This document shows, one piece after another, positions 52,722 to 61,530 of a stretch of DNA of 64,000 bases. How positions within the stretch are numbered: position 1 is the first letter of the stretch; every line of letters starts with the position of its first letter. The stretch is from Peribacillus muralis. GTDB taxonomy: Bacteria > Bacillota > Bacilli > Bacillales > DSM-1321. The translations under genes were made by a program, and so were the position numbers. Under the pieces are notes generated by a model. That model ran no database searches. It was given only the letters and a program-made list of their open reading frames with translations, and was not told the DNA's origin. Location of the stretch: positions 3,835,051-3,899,050 of the forward strand of contig NZ_CP017080.1 of assembly GCF_001645685.2 (NCBI RefSeq). The letters run 5' to 3'.

Positions 52722-55061
52722 TTATTTTGTTGACAGCAGTAAGCTGTCCGCTGCAGCGTTTTGCAAGAAGGGACTGGGTTCGCCCACTGTGTAGATTTGT
52801 AAGTTATGCATGGCCCTTGTGCAGGCAGTGTAGAACAATCTTCGTAAACTTTCGTCACCGTATGTTTCATTAGATGCATCATAAATGATGACGGCATCAA
52901 ATTCGATACCCTTAGCCAAATAAGCAGGAATAATGATAATGCCCTGTTCATATTCATTTGTGCCTGTCTGTACGAGTTTCATTTCACCGCTGGCACTTAG
53001 CGCTTTGTATGCAGCGGCACTTTCCGCAGCAGATTTACAGATGATTGCGATGGTATTATACTTACGGCTTTGCCATTCTTTAACTTTAGATATGATCTGC
53101 CTGTGCAATTCATCTCGGCTTGGAACTTGAGTCAGTAGCGGTTTTTCGCCTTCACGGTCGATAGCCTTAATTCGGTGGCCTTCAGGAATTAGTTCACGGG
53201 TGAATTCAATAATTTGCTTTGTCGATCTGTAGCTCTGATCCAAGGTTATACTCTCGGTTTCGCCTATTCCGTACAAACTTGTTAGCGTCTCGAAATCGAC
53301 CCGTTCGCTGGCATGAGCAAATATCGCCTGATTAAAGTCACCAAGCACGGTCATCCTTGCAGCAGGAAACAATCGCTTCAAAAACTCGAATTGAAATGGA
53401 GAATAATCTTGTGCTTCATCTATAAGTACATATTTAATAGAGTTATTCGTCTGGAAGCCTTGAATCAGCTCCTTCAGCAGCAAGAATGGCGTCGCGTCTT
53501 CGTAATGCAGCTTACCTTCATCGAGCATTTTTTGCGTTGCTGAGCATATTTCCCTTTCAGCAGGAATGTTGCCGCCATTCCATAGTTCGTTCCTTATTTT
53601 TTCATCAAAAAGCTGCTTGTATATTCCCTTGATATTGATGAATTGAAGTGCTTTAATCCTTTTTCGCAACGTCTTCAGTTTCTTTCTAACGATCATACGC
53701 GCGAGCATTTCATTCTCTTTGTCATAATCGTCAAAGGAATCTTCCGTAAGACCGTGTTTTTTCTGTAATTTGTTGTATACCTTTTGATAGTCTTCTTTGC
53801 TGAGATACTCAATTTCCTCCTCGACCCAAGGTTTTTTCAGCTCACGCTTTTCCGTTTCATCAAGTAACTCACTTAACCACTCTTCCACCTTTTCAATCCT
53901 ATTGTGAAAACGCAGTGTCGTGTTCGTGTTATAAAATCTTTCTGAGATTTGTTTGGCTGAAACGAGTGTTTCCCCTCGAAACTTTACCCCTTTAAAGATC
54001 ATTCCAGCTAGTTCCAGTGATTGTCTGTATGTGTTGATTATCTCGAAGAAGCGAAGTGATGCCTTAAAATTAATACTCGCTGTCCTGGTGCTATAGGAAG
54101 GATCATCTCTTTCGGTCAACAAAAATTCCAATTGCTCATAAGGATCCTCTACCTGAAACGAGTCAGCCAGACGATGGTCCAAGTATTCCTGGAAGGTTAC
54201 CTGCTGCATATTCTCTTCGCCTAGTTCTGGCAGCACATTGGATACGTAGTTATTAAACATCGAGTTAGGCGAGAATAAAATGACTTGATCGGCCTTTAGC
54301 TTCTCTCGATTTTTATAGAGCAAGTAAGCGATTCGTTGGAGGGCAGCCGATGTCTTGCCGCTGCCAGCGGCTCCTTGAACAATGAGCAGACGTCCGCGAT
54401 CGTTCCGGATGATTTTATTTTGCTCCCGCTGAATGGTGGAGACAATACTGTGCATATGCTTATCCGTCCCCTTACCAAGAACCTGCTGAAGTATTTCATC
54501 TCCAATGGTGATACTCGTATCGAACATTGATTCGACGGCGCCGCCCTTGATGAGATATTGCCACTTGTTCTTCATCATTCCCCGAATATCACCTCCGGGA
54601 GTGGAGTATTCAATAGGACCAGGAGGATAGTCATAATAAACACTTGAAATCGGGGCCCTCCAATCGTAAATGATAAAGTTTTCTCCTGTAGAATCAGTAA
54701 GTGTCGAAGTACCGATATAAATATGTTCTGTAAGGGACGACCCTTCTTCCTTGATATCGATTCGGCCGAAATAGGGGGCCTCCTTCATGCGGCGCAATGC
54801 TGACAACCTCTTGGAGGCATATCTATGTTCACCTTCACTTACTGACAAGGCTTGAGCCTGTTGCCTTAAGCCAATGATCGTCTCGAGGTAATCATCGAAA
54901 GTATCCACATTAACCTTGAGATCATCCCAAAAGTGTTTCCGGATACTAACCACTTCTTGTCTGCGCTGAGAAGTCTCTCCTTCTATTTTGCTAATTTGTT
55001 TCGTGATGGTTTCTAACACCTCATTCAAACGTTCTTGCTCCTGCTGAATTTCATCGTTCAT
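52722..55061 (-). CDS. helD: RNA polymerase-recycling ATPase HelD
   Basis: A 779-residue superfamily 1 helicase-like protein. An N-terminal antiparallel coiled coil (about 1-75) enters the RNA polymerase secondary channel. Walker A is VQGAAGSGKTSAALQRIAYL, Walker B is YVLIDEAQDYSPFQFEFL, motif III-like VLGDFNQAIFA, and motif VI lies in LRRLFYTACTRAMHNL. Length matches B. subtilis HelD (774). It frees stalled RNA polymerase with delta factor and can confer rifampicin tolerance in relatives. The ATG at 55061 is eight bases after AAGGAG; a GTG nine bases upstream overlaps that site. Confidence 0.93.
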   Translation of the reverse strand: MNDEIQQEQERLNEVLETITKQISKIEGETSQRRQEVVSIRKHFWDDLKVNVDTFDDYLETIIGLRQQAQALSVSEGEHRYASKRLSALRRMKEAPYFGRIDIKEEGSSLTEHIYIGTSTLTDSTGENFIIYDWRAPISSVYYDYPPGPIEYSTPGGDIRGMMKNKWQYLIKGGAVESMFDTSITIGDEILQQVLGKGTDKHMHSIVSTIQREQNKIIRNDRGRLLIVQGAAGSGKTSAALQRIAYLLYKNREKLKADQVILFSPNSMFNNYVSNVLPELGEENMQQVTFQEYLDHRLADSFQVEDPYEQLEFLLTERDDPSYSTRTASINFKASLRFFEIINTYRQSLELAGMIFKGVKFRGETLVSAKQISERFYNTNTTLRFHNRIEKVEEWLSELLDETEKRELKKPWVEEEIEYLSKEDYQKVYNKLQKKHGLTEDSFDDYDKENEMLARMIVRKKLKTLRKRIKALQFINIKGIYKQLFDEKIRNELWNGGNIPAEREICSATQKMLDEGKLHYEDATPFLLLKELIQGFQTNNSIKYVLIDEAQDYSPFQFEFLKRLFPAARMTVLGDFNQAIFAHASERVDFETLTSLYGIGETESITLDQSYRSTKQIIEFTRELIPEGHRIKAIDREGEKPLLTQVPSRDELHRQIISKVKEWQSRKYNTIAIICKSAAESAAAYKALSASGEMKLVQTGTNEYEQGIIIIPAYLAKGIEFDAVIIYDASNETYGDESLRRLFYTACTRAMHNLQIYTVGEPSPFLQNAAADSLLLSTK

Positions 55062-55402
55062 ATCAGACACTCCTTCAAAAAAATAAAATAGGTGTTGACT
55101 AGAGGTGAGTTTTACCTTATACTTATATTAAGGGATAAACTGTATACATATATTAAAAAAAATGTGTTTCTATCCTAATTTATCACAATTCATGATTTAT
55201 ATCAATGGATTTTGCACATATCTTTTACACGTTCATACACATTCAGTAACCAGTTGAGCTCCGCTTGACTGGTTATTTTTATGCCATTTTATATATTCAC
55301 AAGCGCCATTTCTTCGCTTCCCGCTAATTTCACCGAGAAGCAACATTCGCTACACCATTTGATTCGTTGTCTGTTCCCTTCATTAACAAGGGAATTAAAA
55401 AT
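55062..55402. other. Promoter region of helD
   Basis: About 340 bases, AT-rich near helD. No gene or known RNA seen. Confidence 0.35.
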
Positions 55403-55426
55403 AGCTAGCCAAATATGAGGCTAGCC
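55403..55426 (-). terminator. Terminator after the hydroxyacid dehydrogenase remnant
   Basis: GGCTAGC/GCTAGCC arms flanked on the minus strand by TATTTTTAATT, 31 bases past the remnant's stop. It is probably the original gene's terminator. Confidence 0.6.
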
Positions 55427-55456
55427 AGCGTTATTATACACATGTGATCCAAGAAA

Positions 55457-55609
55457 TCACTTTATCTTTACACTCACCTTGATCAGGCTTGGCGGTGTTT
55501 CGCCTTGTACTCCAGCTACAAGGTTGGTTGCGGCAAGCATCGCCATTTTCAGGCGGGTTTCGGAGGTTGCTGAACCGAGATTAAGAGTAATTTGAATGAA
55601 ATCAGATCA
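55457..55609 (-). pseudogene. 3' remnant of a 2-hydroxyacid dehydrogenase gene
   Basis: A start-less minus frame ends LGSATSETRLKMAMLAATNL, VAGVQGETPPSLIKVSVKIK and stop. This matches the C terminus of glyoxylate/hydroxypyruvate reductases (P.(I/L)GSAT.ETR..MA.LAA.NL.A...GE.PP.L). Only about 50 of roughly 320 residues remain, after a TGA. The catalytic and NAD domains are gone. Its terminator survives, so the gene was lost by a 5' deletion. Confidence 0.7.
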
Positions 55610-55666
55610 TTACATACTCGGAACTTATCACTATATGCATACGTTTTTGTTACAAGCAACATAAAA

Positions 55667-55692
55667 AGAGACCTTTCTATTAAAAGGTCTCT
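55667..55692 (-). terminator. Terminator of the excalibur gene
   Basis: AGAGACCTTT/AAAGGTCTCT, 10-bp perfect arms, followed on the minus strand by TTTTTATG. Confidence 0.8.
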
Positions 55693-55704
55693 GCTAAATG
55701 ATTC

Positions 55705-55974
55705 TTATTTTTCGCAAGCGATCCAGTCTTTATCACGATCACTTTTTTTATTGGCATCGTATAGCTCCTTTGAAACATGGGGCTTGTATTTCGTTTTTCC
55801 TCCTTTATTTTTAACGGAAGATGTACGAGCTACGCCTCCTTTGTAGTCTTTATTCAATTCCGTACAGTTTTTATAGGTCTTCACCTTTGTTTTGGCACCA
55901 GCTGTATCACTAGCTCCAAAAGACAACCCCAAAACTAGTCCTAAAGATAGAAAAATAGTCAATGAACGCTTCAA
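55705..55974 (-). CDS. Secreted excalibur-domain protein
   Basis: An 89-residue protein. A signal peptide (MKRSLTIFLSLGLVLGLSFG... cut near AGA) is followed by an excalibur calcium-binding domain, with YKNCTELNKDYKGGVAR and the terminal D.D.D-type loop KKSDRDKDWIACEK; the two Cys should pair. These domains are extracellular and often attached to nucleases; here it stands alone. Start is TTG with AAGGGG about ten bases upstream. Confidence 0.87.
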   Translation of the reverse strand: MKRSLTIFLSLGLVLGLSFGASDTAGAKTKVKTYKNCTELNKDYKGGVARTSSVKNKGGKTKYKPHVSKELYDANKKSDRDKDWIACEK

Positions 55975-56013
55975 AATATGTAATCCCCTTCCTAAAAATT
56001 AACTTTTTACTAA

Positions 56014-56292
56014 TCATAATGTATCATACCTTTTTTTACAACAACTATATTTCCATATTAATAAAGTTTTATCATTACATTCAATCAAGGAATAACGGTC
56101 CTCCCCAAAGGTGACTTGGAAGAGATGGACATTAGTCATAAGGAAATGATCACGATTCCCCTCTATTAACTGGAAAGAGTAGGAATTGCCTGGAAAAAGG
56201 GCAACTACATCTCCTACGCTACACGAACGTGGAATGAGTTCATTAAAGCGAAACTGGCAGACAGGGAAGACCAATGAAATGATCGAAAACAA
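56014..56292 (-). CDS. Doubtful 92-codon frame
   Basis: An open frame (from a TTG) with protein-like composition (CSVGDVVALFPGNSYSFQLI, DRYSLIECNDKTLLIWKY). The start lies inside the comK terminator and lacks a ribosome site. It may be a decayed or shortened gene rather than an expressed one. Not recognised. Confidence 0.25.
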   Translation of the reverse strand: MFSIISLVFPVCQFRFNELIPRSCSVGDVVALFPGNSYSFQLIEGNRDHFLMTNVHLFQVTFGEDRYSLIECNDKTLLIWKYSCCKKRYDTL

Positions 56293-56317
56293 AGGACCGC
56301 CATTTCGGCGGTCGTCC
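56291..56317 (-). terminator. Terminator of comK
   Basis: GACCGCC/GGCGGTC stem with ATTTC loop and, on the minus strand, CCTTTGTTTTC following. Confidence 0.65.
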
Positions 56318-56328
56318 TCTCATCGATT

Positions 56329-56889
56329 TCATTCTTCCTTCCGCTTCACCCTGTAGTGCAGCTCCCCCGGTTCCTTGCAAAAGGTACTTCCGCTTCCAGG
56401 CTCGTAATAAAAGTTTTTTTTGCCTAAAGAGCGTTCATGGAAGGTAGTATGCAGATAGGACGCTTGGTCCCTTTTGAAGATGAGTTGATTTTTGCTTAAG
56501 GATACAGGAAGGCAATGTCCATAGTCTGTGTGGACCAGGGTTTCTTTTTCGTTCATTTCCTCGAGGTCGTGGACGTGAATATAGGAAAACCAGACGCCCC
56601 CGACTAACCGGAATGAGCGGGAGGAAAACCAGACCATGCCAAGCTGGGCGTTGATGCAGACGGGCAGTCTGTACTTTCCGCCCAGCACCGATTTGGCTCC
56701 CGCAAGGCCGCCATCAAGATCCAGTCCAAAGTGATTGAGCGTATGATTGAGGATTTCAAGACGCGGCTGTGCAACAAGGAAGGTGTTTTCCCCTTCCACC
56801 ACCATCGCCTGCTCCGCACCATTCGAATCATAGTGCTCCATCATCGCTACGGTTTCCTTATTCATTACATACTTTCTTCGTATCATCAT
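56329..56889 (-). CDS. comK: Competence transcription factor ComK
   Basis: A protein of about 186 residues. The centre matches ComK: GAKSVLGGKYRLPVCIN, FSSRSFRLVGGVWFSYIHVH (the W.S/Y.HV motif) and HCLPVSLSKNQLIFKRDQAS with the LH T.FHER region. ComK activates late competence genes by binding paired AT boxes. The ATG at 56889 follows GGGAG at eight bases. The C-terminal tail ends early and basic (RVKRKEE) relative to B. subtilis ComK (192). No clear AT boxes for autoregulation lie in the 150-base upstream region. Confidence 0.82.
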   Translation of the reverse strand: MMIRRKYVMNKETVAMMEHYDSNGAEQAMVVEGENTFLVAQPRLEILNHTLNHFGLDLDGGLAGAKSVLGGKYRLPVCINAQLGMVWFSSRSFRLVGGVWFSYIHVHDLEEMNEKETLVHTDYGHCLPVSLSKNQLIFKRDQASYLHTTFHERSLGKKNFYYEPGSGSTFCKEPGELHYRVKRKEE

Positions 56890-56965
56890 TCCGTTCACTC
56901 CCCATTTCCATAATGATTTTTTAGGAGTATACTAAGACATAGAGTCAGGTATACGCCTGCTCGCA

Positions 56966-57012
56966 CCCCTTAGGTGACAGTCTACCGGGACAATCCCACC
57001 TAGGGGGTTTTG
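56966..57012 (+). other. Strong hairpin between comK and the DndB-like gene
   Basis: ACCCC(T)TAGGTG faces CACCTA(G)GGGGT with a 20-base loop (ACAGTCTACCGGGACAATCC), then TTTTG on the plus strand. Neither flanking gene is transcribed in that direction. It could end an unseen small plus RNA, or slow the minus-strand transcript of the DndB-like pair into comK. Unassigned. Confidence 0.45.
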
Positions 57013-57041
57013 TTATTTCCCTCACATTTATTTCACTTCCC

Positions 57042-58073
57042 TTAAAGGGTATACAGCCAACGGACCATCGCTTTAATAGAGTGTTTATCGTTGCTTAGCT
57101 GAAATATGGACGGTCTTCCTTTATATGTTCCATTAAACTCCTTCCAAACCGGATTGGCCGGGCTCCAGTCCACCGCTTTCAACTTTGACATCCTTGTGGA
57201 AATCAACTGTTTTCTTTGTTCGAAAAGCCGGTTTTCCATTTGATCATTCGCATAAAGGGCAACCGCAACGAAAAGCGGGTAGCTGGCGAGCATGCATTGC
57301 GTGTGATCCCCCATTCGTTCAGGCGGGAACATTTCGAATAGTTCATTAAAATATAGATGAACGAGGGTGATGTATTCGCTGTTTTCAAGCGAACATGAAG
57401 ATACCTTCTCTTCAATGTTTACGTATACCCTGCCTGTCATGAAGATGCCGATGACTTGCCTTAGCTGCGATAAGGACAGCAGGTTCTTGTTTGCCGGACG
57501 GTTGATGGAGCGTTTTTCGAGTTCGACACCGGCAGTTTTTAAGTCTTGATGGGTATGAAGCACCTGGTTGGTGATGACATTGAGGTTGTTTCGCGAGTCG
57601 AATGAAATCCGTTTGGATAAGGCCACTTTCTTGCCTTTTAGATTGAGATCCAAGTATAACTGTGATTCCTCAGCCGCTGTAAGTCCCTCGAATACTTGGA
57701 CGGCAATCGAGCTATCCTTCATGAGTGAATCCAGTTTGTAGGCTTGTTTAACTTTTTCTTCATCCTGTTTTAATGCTTTAAGGATACTGTCCTCCAATTG
57801 GGCAAAGGCCGCTATTCGTTGGGTACCGTCAATCATCGTTAGCCGGGTGGCTTCCGTAAGGGTGAGGGTTCCTTCCCTGCAGTTGGCAACGAGCGGCGGC
57901 AGGTAGATTTGATTCGTTAACGCGTTTTCCAATAGATAATTCTTGATCGATCGAACGCGCAGCTGATTCGTATCCCTCGTGGCGATTTGACCATTACGGT
58001 ACATATCGACCAGTTCCATGATGGAATAAGAGACGATTGTCCTTCGCTTCCTGTCCAATTCACTTAGTATCAT
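57042..58073 (-). CDS. DndB-like (DGQHR-type) protein with degenerate motif
   Basis: A 343-residue protein of the DndB/DGQHR superfamily. The signature is changed to IDGTQRIAAFAQLE (DGTQR for DGQHR). The second family region reads LYLDLNLKGKKVALSKRISF (DLN...K..). It overlaps the upstream 366-residue relative by 14 bases, so the pair is coupled and was probably made by an old duplication. DndB represses or tunes phosphorothioation genes, but no dndACDE is here. GGAGG lies eight bases before the ATG. The altered motif may mean a structural rather than active subunit (inference). Confidence 0.75.
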   Translation of the reverse strand: MILSELDRKRRTIVSYSIMELVDMYRNGQIATRDTNQLRVRSIKNYLLENALTNQIYLPPLVANCREGTLTLTEATRLTMIDGTQRIAAFAQLEDSILKALKQDEEKVKQAYKLDSLMKDSSIAVQVFEGLTAAEESQLYLDLNLKGKKVALSKRISFDSRNNLNVITNQVLHTHQDLKTAGVELEKRSINRPANKNLLSLSQLRQVIGIFMTGRVYVNIEEKVSSCSLENSEYITLVHLYFNELFEMFPPERMGDHTQCMLASYPLFVAVALYANDQMENRLFEQRKQLISTRMSKLKAVDWSPANPVWKEFNGTYKGRPSIFQLSNDKHSIKAMVRWLYTL

Positions 58074-59160
58074 GCATCCATCCTCCTTCGATTTTCCGTT
58101 TGAATTGGAGAGCCGTTTTCTGGATGGCGTTCGTGGTGGAGTGGTTTTTGACTCTTTTTTTTACGGGATCGTACATGTGCGAAAACAGCTCGTCATCATG
58201 CTTCCATGTACAGCCCGCCTTCAGCTGCCGCATGTGATCGATTGCTTCTTCATAGGGGATTTCATGATGCAGGTGGAGTTGCTGGATTGTTTGGGCAAGA
58301 GCTATTTGGATGCCGGAATAGCCTGATGAGTATGTCTTCCGGTCTGTCATCCTTTTCGGAAAGATATCCAGCCATGCTTCGAAAAATGCTTGTGCAATCG
58401 CGAGGATTTCGTCCTTTGTGAACTCTCCTAGTTTGGCTTTACCGGTCATTGTGGTGATCTTTCCTTCAAATAAAGCGATGAGACAGCGCCTCATGATCGT
58501 TAGCGAGGTCAAGGCGGTACTGTTCACGGTTATCCTGGACAACGTGTTTTCTATCACCATCTTGCTTTCCAATTTATCGGCTATGATTCTTGTTAGTTCA
58601 GCATATTCATCACGCTGGTCGTATTTCATCACCAAGCCGACATGAGGCTCTTTTCGCTTCGTATTAATATCATTGAATAGCTGCCTTTCTTCTTCCGTTT
58701 CCAGGTTTAAATAGATTTGGATGGTGACCGGGTAGGACTTTAGCTTATCGATTTGGCTTTGCAGTTTTTTTGCTTCGGCAAAATGGCCGATTTCTTCTTC
58801 CGTTTCCTTGCGTGCCCTCAAATGACTGATGGCTGACACCAGAGCGTACGTTCGGTGCTGACCATCGAGTATATAGATTTTACTTCCTGGAGGCAACTCC
58901 CCTCCACCGGGCACTTCTTTGATCGCTCCCCTGCTCGAGAAGATGAACGGGGAAAAGTAGAAGTCTCCCTCCGAAACAGAGTCCATGATGAATTCCCTGA
59001 TTTCTGCCCTTCGTTTGTGATCAAGCTTTCTTTGAACCGACTCATCAACCTCGAAAATGGCCTCCAATGTCGAGAATTGGATTTGCGAGATTAATATTCT
59101 CTTTCCAAATTGGGTAAAACTGCTCCCTGCAATCGACACTTTCATTTCTTGATATGTCAT
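58060..59160 (-). CDS. DndB-like DGQHR-domain protein
   Basis: A 366-residue protein with the full signature IYILDGQHRTYALVSAISHL and the second region QLFNDINTKRKEPHVGLVMK (F.D(I/L)N...K....). This is the DGQHR superfamily of DndB and of 7-deazaguanine-associated DpdB-like proteins; some have ATPase or DNA-binding activity. First gene of a two-gene operon with the DGTQR relative. GAGAGGTG precedes the ATG at 59160. No modification enzymes are nearby, so the pair is either a stand-alone system or acts with genes elsewhere. Confidence 0.8.
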   Translation of the reverse strand: MTYQEMKVSIAGSSFTQFGKRILISQIQFSTLEAIFEVDESVQRKLDHKRRAEIREFIMDSVSEGDFYFSPFIFSSRGAIKEVPGGGELPPGSKIYILDGQHRTYALVSAISHLRARKETEEEIGHFAEAKKLQSQIDKLKSYPVTIQIYLNLETEEERQLFNDINTKRKEPHVGLVMKYDQRDEYAELTRIIADKLESKMVIENTLSRITVNSTALTSLTIMRRCLIALFEGKITTMTGKAKLGEFTKDEILAIAQAFFEAWLDIFPKRMTDRKTYSSGYSGIQIALAQTIQQLHLHHEIPYEEAIDHMRQLKAGCTWKHDDELFSHMYDPVKKRVKNHSTTNAIQKTALQFKRKIEGGWMHDTK

Positions 59161-59454
59161 GCTCTTCACCTCTCTGCGACCATTATCCTATTTTGTGCTT
59201 TATTTGTAAAATCGCTTTCATTTTATACACTTCTAAAATTCACTCCCTTTTGTGACTCATTAACCTGTTAAATTAGCTTACTCTTTACAACAATCCACTA
59301 AAGAGATATAATTTTTAATTTCCGTTTTTTATCCGTTCATTCCAACCCATATTGACCGATTAGTTTGTGACCATTCTGTGAATCATTAGCGAATACCATG
59401 TCAAAAAGTGATATAAAATGACATTTTTGTTAATAAACCACCACACTAAAAAAT
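59161..59454. other. Promoter region of the DndB-like pair
   Basis: About 290 AT-rich bases without a gene. Tandem TTGTGACC/TGTGAATCATTAG-like repeats (around 59250-59395) may be regulator sites, but I cannot define them. Confidence 0.3.
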
Positions 59455-59496
59455 AAAGGTTCAATCGTAATAGAATTGAATCACGATTGAACCTTT
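59455..59496 (-). terminator. 14-bp-arm hairpin, probable terminator
   Basis: AAAGGTTCAATCGT/ACGATTGAACCTTT, perfect arms with 14-base loop; on the minus strand followed by ATTTTTTAG. It would catch read-through from the emfourin operon. The 200 bases between 59497 and 59696 hold nothing I can name. Confidence 0.6.
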
Positions 59497-59696
59497 GAGA
59501 TTTCCCCGTTGCCTATTGCTCATAAAGTGAATCGTTCATTCACATCCGATCCTGCGATTTTGGTCCGGGAGAACCTGTTTGTCTTGCCTGTTCGTGCAAA
59601 GAAGCAAGAGAAGAAATATTCTTGTCACTTATCCAGATTCGCATTTGAAAGCGCCTTGAATAACCATTACAACTGAAGGTAAACTCAAACAAATAG

Positions 59697-59734
59697 ACGG
59701 AAGGCCGCCGAGGGATCTCTCGACGGCCTTCCGT
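59697..59734 (-). terminator. Terminator of the protealysin/emfourin operon
   Basis: ACGGAAGGCCG/CGGCCTTCCGT perfect 11-bp arms, just past the emfourin stop; inner CGAG/CTCG pairs extend the stem. Confidence 0.7.
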
Positions 59735-59739
59735 TATTG

Positions 59740-60057
59740 TTATTCTGTCAGCTTCACTTCAATCGCCAAATTACGTAAATAATCCAATAATGGCCGTACC
59801 TTCTCTGGTGCTGTCGTATCTGTAAATGAGAAGGACTGCTTCTTCGTTTCCCCAGCGATATCAAGCTGATAGGAAAATGCATCGGCCCCTTGAGACTTGA
59901 TTCCTGCCATTTTGCTTAACGATAGGCTGGAAAGATCGGCTGTGTCCATTAGACGCTGCAATTCCTCATGTTTTCCCTGCGGTAATTCTTCTGTATCTAT
60001 CACCACATTCAAATCGAGGTTGGCCATTCCCCCGACACAGCTAAATTGGATGCGCAT
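59740..60057 (-). CDS. Emfourin-like protealysin inhibitor
   Basis: A 105-residue protein directly downstream of an M4 protease gene (33 bases). It starts MRIQFSCVGGMANLDLNVVI and has an ADAFSYQLDI strand and a helical end (KVRPLLDYLRNLAIEV). Size, strand pattern and gene place match emfourin, the inhibitor encoded with protealysin in Serratia. As there, it should protect the cytoplasm from the unsecreted protease (inference from family). Confidence 0.8.
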   Translation of the reverse strand: MRIQFSCVGGMANLDLNVVIDTEELPQGKHEELQRLMDTADLSSLSLSKMAGIKSQGADAFSYQLDIAGETKKQSFSFTDTTAPEKVRPLLDYLRNLAIEVKLTE

Positions 60058-60090
60058 GTTAGTATTAGCCTCCCATTTCTTTCAATTTAA

Positions 60091-61152
60091 CTATTCAGGC
60101 AGCCCGACAGCTTTAAACGCTTCTTCAATCGTTTTGATCGCTGCATGAGGCACCTTGCCACCATCCGCAAGCTTTTGGGCAGCCTTGATGACAACTTGTA
60201 CGAATTGATTGAAATTCGCTGTCGCAAATAAATTCTGCATCGCATCAAACCAAATCAAGGCCGCTTTGTCCGTTCCGATTTCCATTGATACAAGATAAAA
60301 GGCCTTGTTTGGTATCCCGCTGTTGATATGGACTCCATGATTATCCCGCTCGCCTTTATAGAAGTTTCTCATATGATCAGGCTGCATATCCTTCCCCATC
60401 AATTTATTATCAAATGCCGTACCAGGTGCTTTCATGGAACGAAGAGCCTGTCCCCTCAGTGTGGGTCCCATTATATCGGCACCAATCAGCCAATCGGCAT
60501 CTCCAGCCGTCTGCTTTAAGTGATATTGCTTTATGGTCACTCCAAACACATCTGACAGATGTTCATTCAAAGCCCCTGATTGACCTTCATACTCCAAACC
60601 ACTCGTGAACTGCGTCACCCCATGTGTAAGCTCATGCCCAATCACATCGAGTGAGTTGGCAAAATTGCTAAAAATGACCCCATCGCCATCTCCGAAAACC
60701 ATTTCATCGCCATCCCAGTAGGCATTCGTGAATTTATTGCCATAATGGACGTTCAGAATGAGATCCAAGCCTTCGTTATCCATTGAATTACGGTGCAGGA
60801 CATCCTTGAAATAATCACGAACTACTCCACTATAATCATATGCTTGGTTAACAACTGGATCACCGCTTGATCGGTCTCCTTCTTTCCTTGCCTCATTCAC
60901 CCTGAGCTTCGTTCCACCTTTGCAATCAAATACATGCCGTGCCGACTCACCATGCCTGCCTGAGCCAGCATCGGTTAAAGCGACGACACCATTGATATCA
61001 TATTCCTTAAAGATTCGGCGCCTTCGCATTTGCCGGCTTTTCGCTAAACTGATCCTTGCCGATTCCACCTCATTCAGGGCCAAATTTTCTAAGATATAAT
61101 TAGGTACTATGAAACACTGGCACACCGATTTGGAACAATCCTTTTTGTGCAT
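60091..61152 (-). CDS. Protealysin-like M4 metalloprotease
   Basis: A 353-residue thermolysin-fold protease. The zinc site is VIGHELTHGVTQFTSG with the downstream Glu in ALNEHLSDVFGV, and a later His in NHGVHINSGIPNKAFYL. The short propeptide (about 45 residues) holds CFIVPNYILENLAL, the (P)PY.L type of protealysins, in place of the long FTP/PepSY propeptide. There is no signal peptide, so it stays in the cell or leaves by another path. The ATG at 61152 follows AAGGAG. Operon with the emfourin-like inhibitor. Confidence 0.92.
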   Translation of the reverse strand: MHKKDCSKSVCQCFIVPNYILENLALNEVESARISLAKSRQMRRRRIFKEYDINGVVALTDAGSGRHGESARHVFDCKGGTKLRVNEARKEGDRSSGDPVVNQAYDYSGVVRDYFKDVLHRNSMDNEGLDLILNVHYGNKFTNAYWDGDEMVFGDGDGVIFSNFANSLDVIGHELTHGVTQFTSGLEYEGQSGALNEHLSDVFGVTIKQYHLKQTAGDADWLIGADIMGPTLRGQALRSMKAPGTAFDNKLMGKDMQPDHMRNFYKGERDNHGVHINSGIPNKAFYLVSMEIGTDKAALIWFDAMQNLFATANFNQFVQVVIKAAQKLADGGKVPHAAIKTIEEAFKAVGLPE

Positions 61153-61445
61153 ACTAGACACTCCTTCATGAATTTTTTCAAACGATATTCGTTTTTTTCA
61201 AGAGTGCAGCTTCTTTTAACGCGCCCAGCCTTCAACATCATTCTCCTAGCAGTAAAGCCGTTCGTTTAGCCTTCTTGTGCAGCATATGTCTATAGATTAC
61301 TTTCGCCACGCTCCCCTCATTTCCCTCCATTTCCACCCATCCAACTCGATAAGTCCTGCTGAATGAAGCATCCGTGATTGATTCATTCCTCCATCTTTTC
61401 TTCATTCGTATACCTTCTGCAACCTCTGATCTTAAAATTGAAAAA
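61153..61445. other. Promoter region of the protealysin operon
   Basis: About 290 bases, no gene or known RNA seen on either strand. Confidence 0.35.
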
Positions 61446-61470
61446 CCTCAACTCCCATAAGGAATTGAGG
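61446..61470 (-). terminator. Terminator of serA
   Basis: CCTCAATTCC/GGGAGTTGAGG stem with TTATG loop, followed on the minus strand by TTTTTC. It lies about 60 bases past the serA stop. Confidence 0.75.
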
Positions 61471-61530
61471 CCATCACCGTTATTCTTTTAACTGAGCAAA
61501 AAAGATCTTTCCTGCCCGTTCGATGTACGC

